A stretch of DNA of 49,640 bases, taken from Flavobacterium psychrophilum. GTDB lineage: Bacteria; Bacteroidota; Bacteroidia; Flavobacteriales; Flavobacteriaceae. Both the position numbers and the translations under genes were made by a program. The stretch lies in NCBI GenBank assembly GCA_945869365.1, contig CAMBOW010000005.1, positions 1 through 49,640 of the forward strand, read 5' to 3'. This document shows positions 34,245 to 42,428 of the stretch, in pieces. Below the pieces are notes generated by a model. That model did not search any database, was not told the DNA's origin, and saw only the letters and a list, made by a program, of their open reading frames with translations. The first letter of the stretch is position 1, and every line of letters starts with the position of its first letter.

Positions 34245-36428
34245 ATGTTAGAAGAAAAGAATGATAACCTGCCACAAGCAGATGGAGAGCAAAACGAAAT
34301 TCAACCGACTGAAATTCAAACAGAAGCAACTGAAAATCACGAAGAAATAACAGCTGATACTGCCTTAGAATTGGAGGAAACAGTTGAGGTTGAGGTTGAG
34401 GTTGAAAAGGATACACAAGTGGAAGCTGTAGTTGCTGAAGTGTCAGTAGCTATCGAATCTACTGTAGAATCAGATACAGAAGACATTGAACATGCAGAAG
34501 AATTACTTGAGGTTGAAGCAGCTGTTGAGGAAGCTGTAGAATTGGAAGAAATTAATGTTGAAACCGAAATAGAAGTTGCATCCGAAGCAGTGGAAGTCCT
34601 TGCAGCACCCGAAGTTTCAACCCAGCATGATGCGGTGATTGAAGAAATTGCCAACGCCAACGCCGAAGCCAGTGAAGACGACAGTATCCGCGCTGAAATT
34701 CCGATGCAAGATTATGAAACCATGACCTTGGAAGAATTGGTGGACAACTTGGAAAGTCTAGTGGCTACTGATGCCGTGATGGCTGTAAAAGATCACGTGG
34801 AAGAGCTCAAAAAATCATTCTTAGCCCAATTTTATCATTTGTTGGATGAAAAGAAAGAAGCCTTTTTGGCCGAAAATCCAGATTCTACTGAAGCATTTCA
34901 ATACCAACACCCGCTTAAACCCAAATTTGATCAATTATATACCCAATACAAAGCGCGTAAAAACACCCATTTCAAAAATTTACAGACCAATTTAGAACAC
35001 AATTTAACGGTTCGATTGGCTTTAGTGGAAGAACTAAAAAACCTCATCAACCCACAAAATAACATCAAAGACACACTGAAGCAATTTAACGATTTGCGTG
35101 AACGTTGGAAAAATGCAGGTCCAATTCCCAAAGACAAATACAACCACGTGTGGAATAATTACCATTTTCACATCGAAAATTTTTACGATTATTTGCACCT
35201 CGATCGCGAAACACGCGACATCGATTTTAAGCACAACCTCGAGTTGAAACTCAAAATCATAGCCCGTGTAGAGGAGTTGGTTCATGAAACTGATATTTCA
35301 AAATCATTCCGCGAATTGCAAGATTTGCACCGCATTTGGAAAGAAGACATTGGTCCGGTTTCTAAAGATTACCGCGAAGAAATCTGGACGCGTTTTAGCG
35401 AATTGACCAAGCAAATGCACGACAAACGCGAAGAATTATTTGAAGGTCTTCGTGCTGTTGAAACCGTCAATTTAGCTACCAAACAAGCTTTAATTACTAA
35501 GTTGGAAAGTTTGGCTCAAGAAAAAGTAAATTCGCATGCCGCTTGGTTGGGACAAATCGAAAAAGTAGAAGCCTTGCGCAATGCGTTTTTCACCGCCGGC
35601 AAAGTACCAACCGAGGTGAACGAAGCCACTTGGAGTCAGTTTAAACAGGCCGTGCGTGCATTTAATGTCTTGAAAAACTCCTTCTACAAAGAAATCAAGA
35701 AAGACCAAACCGATAACTTAACCAAAAAACAAGCCTTGGTTGCACAAGCCAAAGCCTTGGCCGAAAGCACCGATTTTGTGGCGACCACTCCTCTGATGAA
35801 AAAAATCCAGGAAGATTGGAAAACCATTGGGCATGTGCCGCGCAAATATTCGGATAGCTTGTGGACCGAATTTAGAGCTGCTTGTAACACCTATTTTGAA
35901 ACGGTTAAATCACAAAAAAAAGAAGAAAACCTAGAAGAAGTAGAAGCATTCGAAAAGAAAAAAGCCTACTTGGAAACCTTGCGTAGTTTTGAACTCACCG
36001 GCGTGCACAAAACCGATTTAGATGCCATAAAAGCCCACATCGAAGCATGGAAAAGCTTTGGTAAAGTTCCGTTCCCGCGCCGTCACATTGAGGGCAAATT
36101 CAATAAAATATTAGACGCCTTGTTTGAGAAATTGAGCCTCAGTAAAAAAGAGGGCGACATGATGCGTTTCACCAACCGCATGGATCATTTGTCTGATTCT
36201 AGCGACACGAGCAAACTAGAAGGCGAAAAGATTTACTTGACGCGCAAAATAGAAGAAGTGCAAGCCGAAATCTTTCAATTGGAAAACAACATCCAGTTTT
36301 TTACCAACACCAAAAATGCCAAAAAAGAAAACTCCATTGTACTCGAAGTGCGTAAAAACATCGAGAAACACAAAGAAGAAATGGCTGTGTTGCGTGATAA
36401 GTTGAAAAAATTGAGAGAGATAGTTTAG
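34245..36428 (+). CDS. DUF349 multi-repeat protein with acidic N-terminal tail
   Basis: A 727-residue cytoplasmic protein. Residues 1 to about 150 are very acidic and of low complexity, dominated by Glu, Val and Ala (runs such as ETVEVEVEVEKD), and probably disordered. From about 160 on, repeated helical DUF349 units occur, each with an LxxxRExWKxxGPIPK core, for example FNDLRERWKNAGPIPKDKYNHVW and IQEDWKTIGHVPRKYSDSLW. A C-terminal coiled coil (about 660-727) closes the protein. The family is universal in Bacteroidota; its role is not known to me. The gene has its own long upstream gap (34044-34244) with a TATCTTTC-like box near 34202. Confidence 0.9.
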   Translation: MLEEKNDNLPQADGEQNEIQPTEIQTEATENHEEITADTALELEETVEVEVEVEKDTQVEAVVAEVSVAIESTVESDTEDIEHAEELLEVEAAVEEAVELEEINVETEIEVASEAVEVLAAPEVSTQHDAVIEEIANANAEASEDDSIRAEIPMQDYETMTLEELVDNLESLVATDAVMAVKDHVEELKKSFLAQFYHLLDEKKEAFLAENPDSTEAFQYQHPLKPKFDQLYTQYKARKNTHFKNLQTNLEHNLTVRLALVEELKNLINPQNNIKDTLKQFNDLRERWKNAGPIPKDKYNHVWNNYHFHIENFYDYLHLDRETRDIDFKHNLELKLKIIARVEELVHETDISKSFRELQDLHRIWKEDIGPVSKDYREEIWTRFSELTKQMHDKREELFEGLRAVETVNLATKQALITKLESLAQEKVNSHAAWLGQIEKVEALRNAFFTAGKVPTEVNEATWSQFKQAVRAFNVLKNSFYKEIKKDQTDNLTKKQALVAQAKALAESTDFVATTPLMKKIQEDWKTIGHVPRKYSDSLWTEFRAACNTYFETVKSQKKEENLEEVEAFEKKKAYLETLRSFELTGVHKTDLDAIKAHIEAWKSFGKVPFPRRHIEGKFNKILDALFEKLSLSKKEGDMMRFTNRMDHLSDSSDTSKLEGEKIYLTRKIEEVQAEIFQLENNIQFFTNTKNAKKENSIVLEVRKNIEKHKEEMAVLRDKLKKLREIV

Positions 36429-36640
36429 GTTTTAGGTATAGAAGTATACTAAGAACTCATGAAGAGTTATGAGTTATGAATTATGCGTTTTTTTAGAACT
36501 GTCTTTCATCTCATATCTATCAGTCTATAATCTAAAACATAAAGAACTTCACCAAACTCCCCTCTCGAGAGGGGTCGGGGGTGTGTTTTAGGTTGTGAGT
36601 TATTTATTCTCAGTTTTCGGTTTCAGGAGTATACTATGAA
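36429..36640. repeat. intergenic repeats before the broken Crp/Fnr gene
   Basis: Contains AAGTATACTAAGAA (36442-36455), repeated GAGTTATGA words, a perfect 16-bp palindrome CCCCTCTCGAGAGGGG (36559-36574) followed by TCGGGGGTGTG, a GGTTTCAGG unit, and AGTATACTATGAA (36628-36640). No intact gene start or upstream cNMP-binding domain is present. Confidence 0.7.
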
Positions 36641-36897
36641 ATGGTTTCGTTGGCGCAAAAAAACGTAAAGGAACGCTTGACCGAAACGCTGTTGTACCTG
36701 GAAGATAATTTTGGTACTCACCCGGACGGCTCGTTGCAAATTCAATTGTCGCGCGAAGAACTAGCCGACATGATTGGCACCGCTACCGAGAGTTGCATTC
36801 GTTTGTTGTCGGAATTTAATAAATCGGGCTACATCTATTTACTGGCAAGAAAATCACCATTGTTGACAAAGCCAAACTGAAACGCATTTCAGAATAA
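36641..36897 (+). pseudogene. truncated, frameshifted Crp/Fnr-family regulator
   Basis: Encodes only the C-terminal DNA-binding end of an Fnr-like regulator: KERLTETLLYLEDNFGTHPD, then the HTH LSREELADMIGTATESCIRLLSEFNKSGYIYL. Residues usual for the family continue only after a frame change near 36838-36841: TGKKITIVDKAKLKRISE then TAA at 36895. A single missing base restores that frame. The N-terminal cyclic-nucleotide-binding domain is absent; repeats fill the space where it should be. Both lesions indicate a pseudogene, unless the second is a sequencing error. Confidence 0.82.
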
Positions 36898-36900
36898 GCA

Positions 36901-37674
36901 CTACAACTTCTTGGCCTCGTTCCAAAAAACATCCATTTCGGCCAAGGTCATATCGGCCAAGGATTTGCCCAATTGCTCTGCTTTTTGTTCTAAATACTGG
37001 AATCGACTGATGAATTTTTTGTTGGTGCGCTCCAAGGCATCCTCCGGATTGATCTTCAAAAATCGGGCGTAATTGATGAGCGAAAACAACACATCACCAA
37101 ATTCGGCTTCGAGTGCAACCTGATTATTGGCCTGCACTTCGGCTTGCAATTCCTGTAATTCTTCTTGCACTTTTTCCCACACCTGTTGCGGTTCTTCCCA
37201 ATCAAAGCCCACGCCTTTGGCTTTGTCTTGAATGCGGCTGGCTTTTACGAGCGCCGGCAATCCTTTGGGGACGCCTTCTAATACTGATTTTTTTCCTTCC
37301 TTGAGTTTGAGTTTTTCCCAGTTGCGTTTCACCTCTTCTTCGTCGGCTACTTGCACGTCGCCATAAATGTGTGGGTGTCTAAAGATGAGTTTCTCACACA
37401 ATTCGTTGCACACATCGGCGATGTCAAAATCCTGGGTTTCGCTGCCTATTTTGGCATAAAACACGATGTGCAACAACACATCGCCCAACTCCTTTTTTAC
37501 CTCGTTTAGGTCGTTGTTTAATATGGCATCGCCCAGTTCGTAGGTTTCCTCGATAGTGAGGTGCCGCAGCGATTCCATGGTTTGTTTTTTGTCCCACGGG
37601 CATTGGGCGCGCAAATCGTCCATTACGTCGAGCAATCGTTCAAAGGCTTGCAATTGTTGTTGGCGGGTGTTCAT
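36901..37674 (-). CDS. mazG: nucleoside triphosphate pyrophosphohydrolase MazG
   Basis: Hydrolyses (d)NTPs to monophosphate and pyrophosphate, a house-cleaning activity. It has 257 residues with two MazG domains. The first has CPWDKKQTMESLRHLTIEETYELGDAI...EVKKELGDVLLHIVFYA, the EExxE...ExxD magnesium site. The second has VQEELQELQAEVQ...LEAEFGDVLFSLINYARFL. LEGVPKGLPALVKASRIQDKAKGVGFDW links them, as in E. coli MazG. It is the last gene of the ruvX-def-DUF5606-mazG group on the minus strand, behind a terminator at 37692-37728. Confidence 0.96.
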   Translation of the reverse strand: MNTRQQQLQAFERLLDVMDDLRAQCPWDKKQTMESLRHLTIEETYELGDAILNNDLNEVKKELGDVLLHIVFYAKIGSETQDFDIADVCNELCEKLIFRHPHIYGDVQVADEEEVKRNWEKLKLKEGKKSVLEGVPKGLPALVKASRIQDKAKGVGFDWEEPQQVWEKVQEELQELQAEVQANNQVALEAEFGDVLFSLINYARFLKINPEDALERTNKKFISRFQYLEQKAEQLGKSLADMTLAEMDVFWNEAKKL

Positions 37675-37691
37675 AGGGCTACTTTGTTGGT

Positions 37692-37728
37692 AAAAAAAAT
37701 CCTACCTCTGTGTGTAGAAATAGGATTT
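37692..37728 (-). terminator. terminator between the DUF5606 gene and mazG
   Basis: On the minus strand, AAATCCTA (37728-37721) pairs with TAGGATTT (37704-37697), and the transcript ends in a run of eight T (37699-37692). The mazG ATG at 37674 follows closely, so mazG is either read through or has its own start. Confidence 0.7.
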
Positions 37729-37749
37729 ATGATTGGTTTATGGGAACTA

Positions 37750-38238
37750 TTATGCCTCTTTCTTAGGAGCTTTTTTTGGCGCTTTGGCTTTTTCTTTTTT
37801 CACTTCTTCTACCACCTGCTCTTTGATGTTTTCGGCGTTTTCAACTTTAGGTTCTTCTTTAGACACTAATTCTTTGGCTTGCAAAATGCCGTACCAGTTG
37901 ATTACCTTTTTGATATCGGAAGGATACACGCGGTCTTGGTCGTAATCGGGCAAAATTTCGGTAAAATAGGCCACCAATTTGGCGGGATCTTCCTTGGCCG
38001 AAATGGCAGGACCTTCGTTTTCTTTAATCGCAATGGCGCGCATGACCTCAACTAGCGGTTTCTCGGCGGTGTGCGTATACATCGAAATCTCAGACAACAA
38101 ACTCACATTGCTGCGCAAACCAACGGTGATGCGTTTGCCATCAAGCAAAGACTCGGCTACAAAGCCAGTACGGGTTTGCACTTTTAAGGCATACAATCCG
38201 GGTTTTCCTGAAATCGCTAATATTTTATCTACATTCAT
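37750..38238 (-). CDS. DUF5606 domain protein
   Basis: A 162-residue cytoplasmic protein of the DUF5606 family found throughout Bacteroidota. Residues about 1-50 (MNVDKILAISGKPGLYALKVQTRTGFVAESLLDGKRITVGLRSNVSLLSEISMYT) look like a small beta barrel, and residues about 75-125 (FTEILPDYDQDRVYPSDIKKVINWYGIL) a helical domain. The last 40 residues are a Lys/Glu/Ala-rich tail with a basic end (KAKAPKKAPKKEA) that could contact nucleic acid. Function is unknown. It sits between def and mazG, an order familiar from related genomes. Confidence 0.88.
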   Translation of the reverse strand: MNVDKILAISGKPGLYALKVQTRTGFVAESLLDGKRITVGLRSNVSLLSEISMYTHTAEKPLVEVMRAIAIKENEGPAISAKEDPAKLVAYFTEILPDYDQDRVYPSDIKKVINWYGILQAKELVSKEEPKVENAENIKEQVVEEVKKEKAKAPKKAPKKEA

Positions 38239-38260
38239 AGTATTCTTTTTTTTGGAAGCA

Positions 38261-38268
38261 CAAATATA
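38261..38268 (-). promoter_or_regulatory. -7 box for the DUF5606 gene
   Basis: TATATTTG on the minus strand, 22 nt ahead of the ATG at 38238, an exact TAnnTTTG match. This suggests the gene is not only read from def. Confidence 0.55.
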
Positions 38269-38295
38269 TTTATTGTTGGCAAATGCTGGCGTTTA

Positions 38296-38883
38296 TTAAC
38301 GGCCTTTTTTTCCGAAAATACGCATCTTGTAATCGGCCTTGGTTTTGCCTTCCATGATGTTTTGCAATTTCTTCTTGATGAGTTGTTTTTTAAGGGACGC
38401 AATTCTATCAGTAAACAGCACACCTTCAATGTGGTCGTACTCGTGTTGTATCACGCGGGCCGTAAGTCCGTCAAACACTTCGGTATGTATGTTAAAATCT
38501 TCGTCTTGGTAGTGTACCGTAATGCGTTCGTGACGAGACACGTCTTCACGCACATTGGGAATGCTGAGACAGCCTTCGTTAAAGCTCCACATTTCGCCTT
38601 CTTCTTTCAAGATTTTGGCGTTGATGAAGGCTTTCTTGCAAGTTTTGAGCTTTTGTTGCTCCTCGGGGCTCATGTCTTCGTCTTCGCTAAACGGCACCAT
38701 ATCAATCACAAACAAGCGAATAGGCAAACCCACTTGCGGAGCCGCCAATCCAATCCCGTAGGCGTTGTACATGGTATCAAACATATTAAAAATTAGCTCT
38801 TTCAGGTTGGGATAATCGGCAGCGATGTCTTCGCCCACTTTTCTCAACACCGGATCGCCGTAGCCCACTATAGGTAGTATCAT
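38296..38883 (-). CDS. def: peptide deformylase
   Basis: Removes the formyl group from the initiator methionine. The length of 195 residues is normal. The three family motifs are intact: GIGLAAPQVGLP (motif 1), NEGCLSIPNVRED with the metal-binding Cys (motif 2), and IQHEYDHIEGVLFTD with the HExxH site (motif 3). It is a type I-like enzyme with an insert (SEDEDMSPEEQQKLKTC) common in Bacteroidota. It lies between ruvX and the DUF5606 gene on the minus strand. Confidence 0.97.
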   Translation of the reverse strand: MILPIVGYGDPVLRKVGEDIAADYPNLKELIFNMFDTMYNAYGIGLAAPQVGLPIRLFVIDMVPFSEDEDMSPEEQQKLKTCKKAFINAKILKEEGEMWSFNEGCLSIPNVREDVSRHERITVHYQDEDFNIHTEVFDGLTARVIQHEYDHIEGVLFTDRIASLKKQLIKKKLQNIMEGKTKADYKMRIFGKKGR

Positions 38884-39130
38884 GTTGTATGGAGTAGTTT
38901 TTTAATGCGGCAAATGTAGGAAAAAATGTGAAGAGACTGTTTTAAGAAATTCCAATACTGAAATTCCAAATTCCAATTTAAAGAAGTATACTAAGAAAGG
39001 CTGATGGCTTGAAGTGGGAAGTGGGGCGTTTTATAAGTATACTAAGAACGTCATTGCGAGGAGGAACGACGAAGCAATCTCATTCGTGTATTCGTGGTCA
39101 AATCTTTAAATCTTTGATACTTTAAATATC
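38884..39130. repeat. intergenic repeats between def and ruvX
   Basis: Holds CCAAATTCC-type short repeats (38950-38977), two copies of AAGTATACTAAGAA (38984-38997, 39035-39048), a CGTCATTGCGAGG...GAAGCAATCT unit (39049-39083) whose ATTGC/GCAAT ends can pair, and AAATCTTTAAATCTTTGATACTTTAAA words. The def promoter box lies at its left end. No gene seen. Confidence 0.7.
38911..38918 (-). promoter_or_regulatory. -7 box for def
   Basis: TACATTTG on the minus strand, 27 nt ahead of the ATG at 38883, an exact TAnnTTTG match. Confidence 0.55.
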
Positions 39131-39547
39131 CTAGAACTTGTAGCGTAACAGATAATCCTGCAGCAGTATCGTAGCCGCCACCTCATCGAGCAACGCTTTG
39201 TTTTGCCGTTGTTTTTTGCGCAGGCCACTGTCAATTAGGGTTTGCGTAGCCATTTTGGAGGTAAAGCGCTCGTCTACGCGCACTACTTTTTTGTCGGGAA
39301 ACTGCTGCGCAAATTGCGTCACAAAAGCTTCTATAATCGGAGTACTTTGCGAGGGCAAGCCATTCATTTGCTTGGGTTCGCCTATGAGTACCGTGCTCAC
39401 GTTTTCGGCGGCAAAGTAGCGCTGCAAATAGCCCATGAGCTGCGGCGTCTCGACCGTGGTGAGTCCCGAGGCAATGAGTTGCAAGTCGTCGGTAACCGCG
39501 AGGCCCGTGCGTTTGCTTCCGTAATCGATGGCAAGTATGCGTGACAT
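39131..39547 (-). CDS. ruvX: Holliday junction resolvase-like protein RuvX/YqgF
   Basis: A 138-residue RNase H-like nuclease with a role in pre-16S rRNA end processing. The ATG at 39547 gives the standard N-terminus MSRILAIDYGSKRTGLAVTD; the frame is open further upstream, but that extension would pass through the promoter and is not protein-like. Other motifs are VLIGEPKQMNG, VVRVDERFTSKMA and LLDEVAATILLQDYL, which supply the acidic residues of the active site. It heads the ruvX-def-DUF5606-mazG group and is divergent from dapD. Confidence 0.95.
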   Translation of the reverse strand: MSRILAIDYGSKRTGLAVTDDLQLIASGLTTVETPQLMGYLQRYFAAENVSTVLIGEPKQMNGLPSQSTPIIEAFVTQFAQQFPDKKVVRVDERFTSKMATQTLIDSGLRKKQRQNKALLDEVAATILLQDYLLRYKF

Positions 39548-39559
39548 TGTTTTTTTTTT

Positions 39560-39567
39560 CAAAAGTA
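39560..39567 (-). promoter_or_regulatory. -7 box for ruvX
   Basis: TACTTTTG on the minus strand, 12 nt ahead of the ruvX ATG at 39547. It supports that start over the longer open frame. Confidence 0.55.
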
Positions 39568-39651
39568 TAACTTTAATTTCAACCGCAACCCAAGCAACAA
39601 GACCACAATTTTTGCCTTGCTTGACCAAGCCGTAGTTTAAAAAATTGCCCT

Positions 39652-39659
39652 TATATTTG
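39652..39659 (+). promoter_or_regulatory. -7 box for dapD
   Basis: TATATTTG, an exact TAnnTTTG match, 15 nt ahead of the dapD ATG at 39675. It argues against the upstream in-frame TTG at 39645. Confidence 0.55.
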
Positions 39660-39674
39660 CCAAAAAATTTACAG

Positions 39675-40490
39675 ATGAATTCCTTACAAACTACCATAGA
39701 AGCTGCTTGGGTCAACCGAGCTTTACTCCAAGAACCACAAACCACAGCCGCCATCCGCGAGGTGATTGATTTACTCGACGCCGGTACGCTGCGGGTAGCC
39801 GAGCCAACTGCAAATGGATGGCAGGTAAACGAATGGGTAAAAAAAGCAGTGGTATTGTATTTCCCGATTCAAAAAATGGAAACGTTTGAAGTGGGCATTT
39901 TTGAGTACCACGACAAAATTCCCTTGAAACGAGGCTATGCCGAAAAAGGCATCCGCGTGGTGCCACATGCGGTAGCACGTCACGGCGCCTACATTTCAAA
40001 AGGCGTAATTTTGATGCCGAGTTACGTGAATATTGGCGCTTATGTTGACGAAGGTACCATGGTTGATACCTGGGCCACCGTAGGCAGCTGCGCACAAATC
40101 GGAAAAAATGTACACCTGAGTGGTGGCGTGGGCATTGGTGGCGTATTAGAACCTTTGCAAGCGGCCCCTGTAATTATTGAAGATGGCGCGTTTATTGGTT
40201 CGCGTTGCATTGTGGTTGAAGGCGTGCGCGTAGAAACCGAAGCGGTATTAGGAGCCAATGTGTGTCTCACCGCCTCGACCAAAATAATTGATGTGACAGG
40301 CCCTACTCCTATCGAAATGAAAGGCATCGTTCCGGCCCGTTCGGTAGTGATTCCCGGCAGTTATACCAAAACCTTTGCAGCCGGCGAATACCAAGTGCCT
40401 TGTGCACTCATCATCGGCAAACGCAAACCCTCAACTGATCTAAAGACTTCGCTCAACGACGCCTTGCGCGAATATGATGTGGCGGTATAA
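39675..40490 (+). CDS. dapD: tetrahydrodipicolinate N-succinyltransferase
   Basis: Succinylates tetrahydrodipicolinate in the lysine/diaminopimelate pathway, which feeds peptidoglycan. It has 271 residues from the ATG at 39675. The N-terminal helical domain (about 1-100) contains LDAGTLRVAEPTANGWQVNEWVKKAVVLYF. The left-handed beta helix follows with hexapeptide repeats (VILMPSYVNIGAYVDEGTMVDTWATVGSCAQIGKNVHLSGGVGIGGVLEP) and ENP-like loops; RCIVVEGVRVETEAVLGANVCL lies near the active site. The C-terminal part with PARSVVIPGSYTK is complete. A GT9 gene follows after 33 nt. Confidence 0.97.
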   Translation: MNSLQTTIEAAWVNRALLQEPQTTAAIREVIDLLDAGTLRVAEPTANGWQVNEWVKKAVVLYFPIQKMETFEVGIFEYHDKIPLKRGYAEKGIRVVPHAVARHGAYISKGVILMPSYVNIGAYVDEGTMVDTWATVGSCAQIGKNVHLSGGVGIGGVLEPLQAAPVIIEDGAFIGSRCIVVEGVRVETEAVLGANVCLTASTKIIDVTGPTPIEMKGIVPARSVVIPGSYTKTFAAGEYQVPCALIIGKRKPSTDLKTSLNDALREYDVAV

Positions 40491-40523
40491 AAACGATTCC
40501 CTACTCCTAAGCGAGCTGCTGTT

Positions 40524-41582
40524 ATGAAAATATTGGTGATTCAACAAAAAATGATTGGCGATGTCTTGGTGAGTTCGGTACTTTGCAACAACCTGCGCAA
40601 AGCCTATCCCGAGGCGCACATTGCCTATTTGATTTATCCGTTTACGGCTCCTGTGGTCGAGAACAATCCCAATATTGACGAGCTTATTTTATTCAAAGAC
40701 GAATACCGCAAGAGTAAAATCGCTTTGTTGAAATTTTTGTGGCACATCAAAAAAGCCCACTTTGATCTGGTAATTGATGCCTACGGAAAAGTAGAAAGCC
40801 AATTGGTGGTGGCTTTTTCGGGCGCAAAAACCAAAATTGGCTTTGCCAAAAAATACAGAAACTTCCTGTATACACATGCCATTCCAGAATTGAGCACGCC
40901 CAAAACCAATGCCGGTTTGGCCATCGAAAACCGACTCAATTTATTGCAGCCTTTACAACTACAAATTCCAATTGACAATGAACCCAAAATCTTTTTGTCG
41001 CAGGCCGAAATTGAACAAGGCAAAGCGCTATTGGCCAAACACCAACTGGATCAGTGTAACAAAATATACATGATAGGCGTGTTGGGCAGCGGCACGACCA
41101 AAACCTATCCGTTTCCCTACATGGCCCAAGTATTGGACACTATTGTGGCCCAAACGGGGGCGCGTTTGCTCTTTAATTACACGCCCAGCCAACAAGCCCA
41201 AGCGCAAGCCATTTTTGATTTGTGCCAACCCAGCACACAGCAACACATTCACATTGATTTGGTGCCCGGAAGTATTCGGGAATTTCTGGCAATCACCTAT
41301 CATTGCCATGCCTTAATTGGCAACGAAGGCGGCGCGGTAAATATGGCCAAAGCGTTAGGAAAACCTACGTTTACTATTTTTTCTCCTTGGATCATCAAAG
41401 CGGCTTGGAACTTTTTTGAAGACGGCAAAAAACACGTATCGGTGCATTTGCAAGAGGTAAAACCGGAATTGTATGGCGACAAAAACGCCAAAGAGATGAA
41501 AGACGCGGCCCTGAACTTATATGCCCAATTTACCCCGGGTTTGTGGAAGTCTGACTTAGAAAACTACTTGAAAATCAACTAA
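40524..41582 (+). CDS. glycosyltransferase family 9 (heptosyltransferase-like)
   Basis: A 352-residue GT-B enzyme of the ADP-heptose:LPS heptosyltransferase family. The N-terminus MKILVIQQKMIGDVLVSSVLCNNLRKAYPEAHIAYL is the typical acceptor-domain start. The donor half has IGVLGSGTTKTYPFPYMAQVL and HALIGNEGGAVNMAKALGKPTFTIFSPW (the GNDSG-like motif is GNEGG here). It probably adds a core sugar to lipid A or another inner-core acceptor. It opens the glycan cluster 40524-46472 and converges on the next GT2 gene with a 4-nt overlap. Confidence 0.9.
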   Translation: MKILVIQQKMIGDVLVSSVLCNNLRKAYPEAHIAYLIYPFTAPVVENNPNIDELILFKDEYRKSKIALLKFLWHIKKAHFDLVIDAYGKVESQLVVAFSGAKTKIGFAKKYRNFLYTHAIPELSTPKTNAGLAIENRLNLLQPLQLQIPIDNEPKIFLSQAEIEQGKALLAKHQLDQCNKIYMIGVLGSGTTKTYPFPYMAQVLDTIVAQTGARLLFNYTPSQQAQAQAIFDLCQPSTQQHIHIDLVPGSIREFLAITYHCHALIGNEGGAVNMAKALGKPTFTIFSPWIIKAAWNFFEDGKKHVSVHLQEVKPELYGDKNAKEMKDAALNLYAQFTPGLWKSDLENYLKIN

Positions 41583-42388
41583 GATCGAATGCCGTTTGGC
41601 GTTTCAACAACTTTGTTGGCCTTGGTGTAGGCGCGAATAGCATTGTTTTTTTTCCACACTTCATCCGAGACATAGCCACGGGCGTGATCCAAATGCACAC
41701 AAATGGCGCTGTAGCGAATTTGCTTGGACAACAAGCCGTAATGAAACAAGCGTTCGCCCAATTCGCGGTCTTCTCCGCCGTATTTCATCTCTTCATCAAA
41801 GCCATTCACCGCCAATAAATCGGCTTTCCAACCCGAAGCATTGTGTCCGTTCCAAGAAGGAGTTGTGGGCGTGAGCGCGTTCAATACATTAGCCCAGAAA
41901 CCTTTGGCGAATAGTTTTAAAGATTTAGTCGTATACGAAAGTCCATGGGCCTTGAGCCAGGCCAATTGAAAACAATGTTGTTGCAGCACATCGATTTTTG
42001 AAATTGCCAAAGATGTAGCCATCGGCAACTTAAAATAACCGCCCGACAAAAAATAGCCGGCTTGTCGATAGCGCAAATGGGTTTCTACAAAATCAGCGCG
42101 TGGAATGCAGTCGCCGTCGGTAAAAATGAGGTAATCAGCTGTGCTGGCCAAAATGGCTTTGTTGAGAATTTTGGTTTTTTGAAAGCCGTGATCTTCGTGC
42201 CAAACGTGAATAATCGAGAGGTTTAATTCAGTGCGCAGGGCATCAATTTTGTGTTTGGTTTCGGAGGTAGATCCGTCGTCGGCAATAATCAGCTCAAAAT
42301 CAGTAATCGTTTGTACGCTAAAACCCCAAATGACTTTCTCGAGCGATTCGATTGAATTGTAGGTACTCATAATTACTGCCGTACGCAT
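41579..42388 (-). CDS. GT2 family glycosyltransferase with GT7-like C-terminal domain
   Basis: A 269-residue GT-A enzyme. The N-terminal nucleotide-sugar domain has VIMSTYNSIESLEKVI, LIIADDGSTSETK and the metal-binding DxD-like TDGDCIPRADFV. The C-terminal region GHNASGWKADLLAVNGFDEEMKYGGEDRELGERLFHYG matches the galactosyltransferase C-terminal (Glyco_transf_7C) pattern with its acceptor-side acidic residues. The gene at 44746 encodes a close relative. It is read from a TACTTTTG box at 42411-42418 and overlaps the stop region of the GT9 gene. Confidence 0.92.
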   Translation of the reverse strand: MRTAVIMSTYNSIESLEKVIWGFSVQTITDFELIIADDGSTSETKHKIDALRTELNLSIIHVWHEDHGFQKTKILNKAILASTADYLIFTDGDCIPRADFVETHLRYRQAGYFLSGGYFKLPMATSLAISKIDVLQQHCFQLAWLKAHGLSYTTKSLKLFAKGFWANVLNALTPTTPSWNGHNASGWKADLLAVNGFDEEMKYGGEDRELGERLFHYGLLSKQIRYSAICVHLDHARGYVSDEVWKKNNAIRAYTKANKVVETPNGIRS

Positions 42389-42410
42389 AAATTTTTGATT
42401 TTATTAGGGA

Positions 42411-42418
42411 CAAAAGTA
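42411..42418 (-). promoter_or_regulatory. -7 box for the minus-strand GT2 gene
   Basis: TACTTTTG on the minus strand, 22 nt ahead of the ATG at 42388, in a compact divergent promoter region. Confidence 0.55.
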
Positions 42419-42428
42419 GTTAATAAAT

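Noticed and set aside
39548..39754. N-terminal extension of the RuvX frame by 69 codons
   Set aside because: The extension passes through the TACTTTTG promoter box and into the dapD start region, and the family begins at MSRILAIDYGSK.
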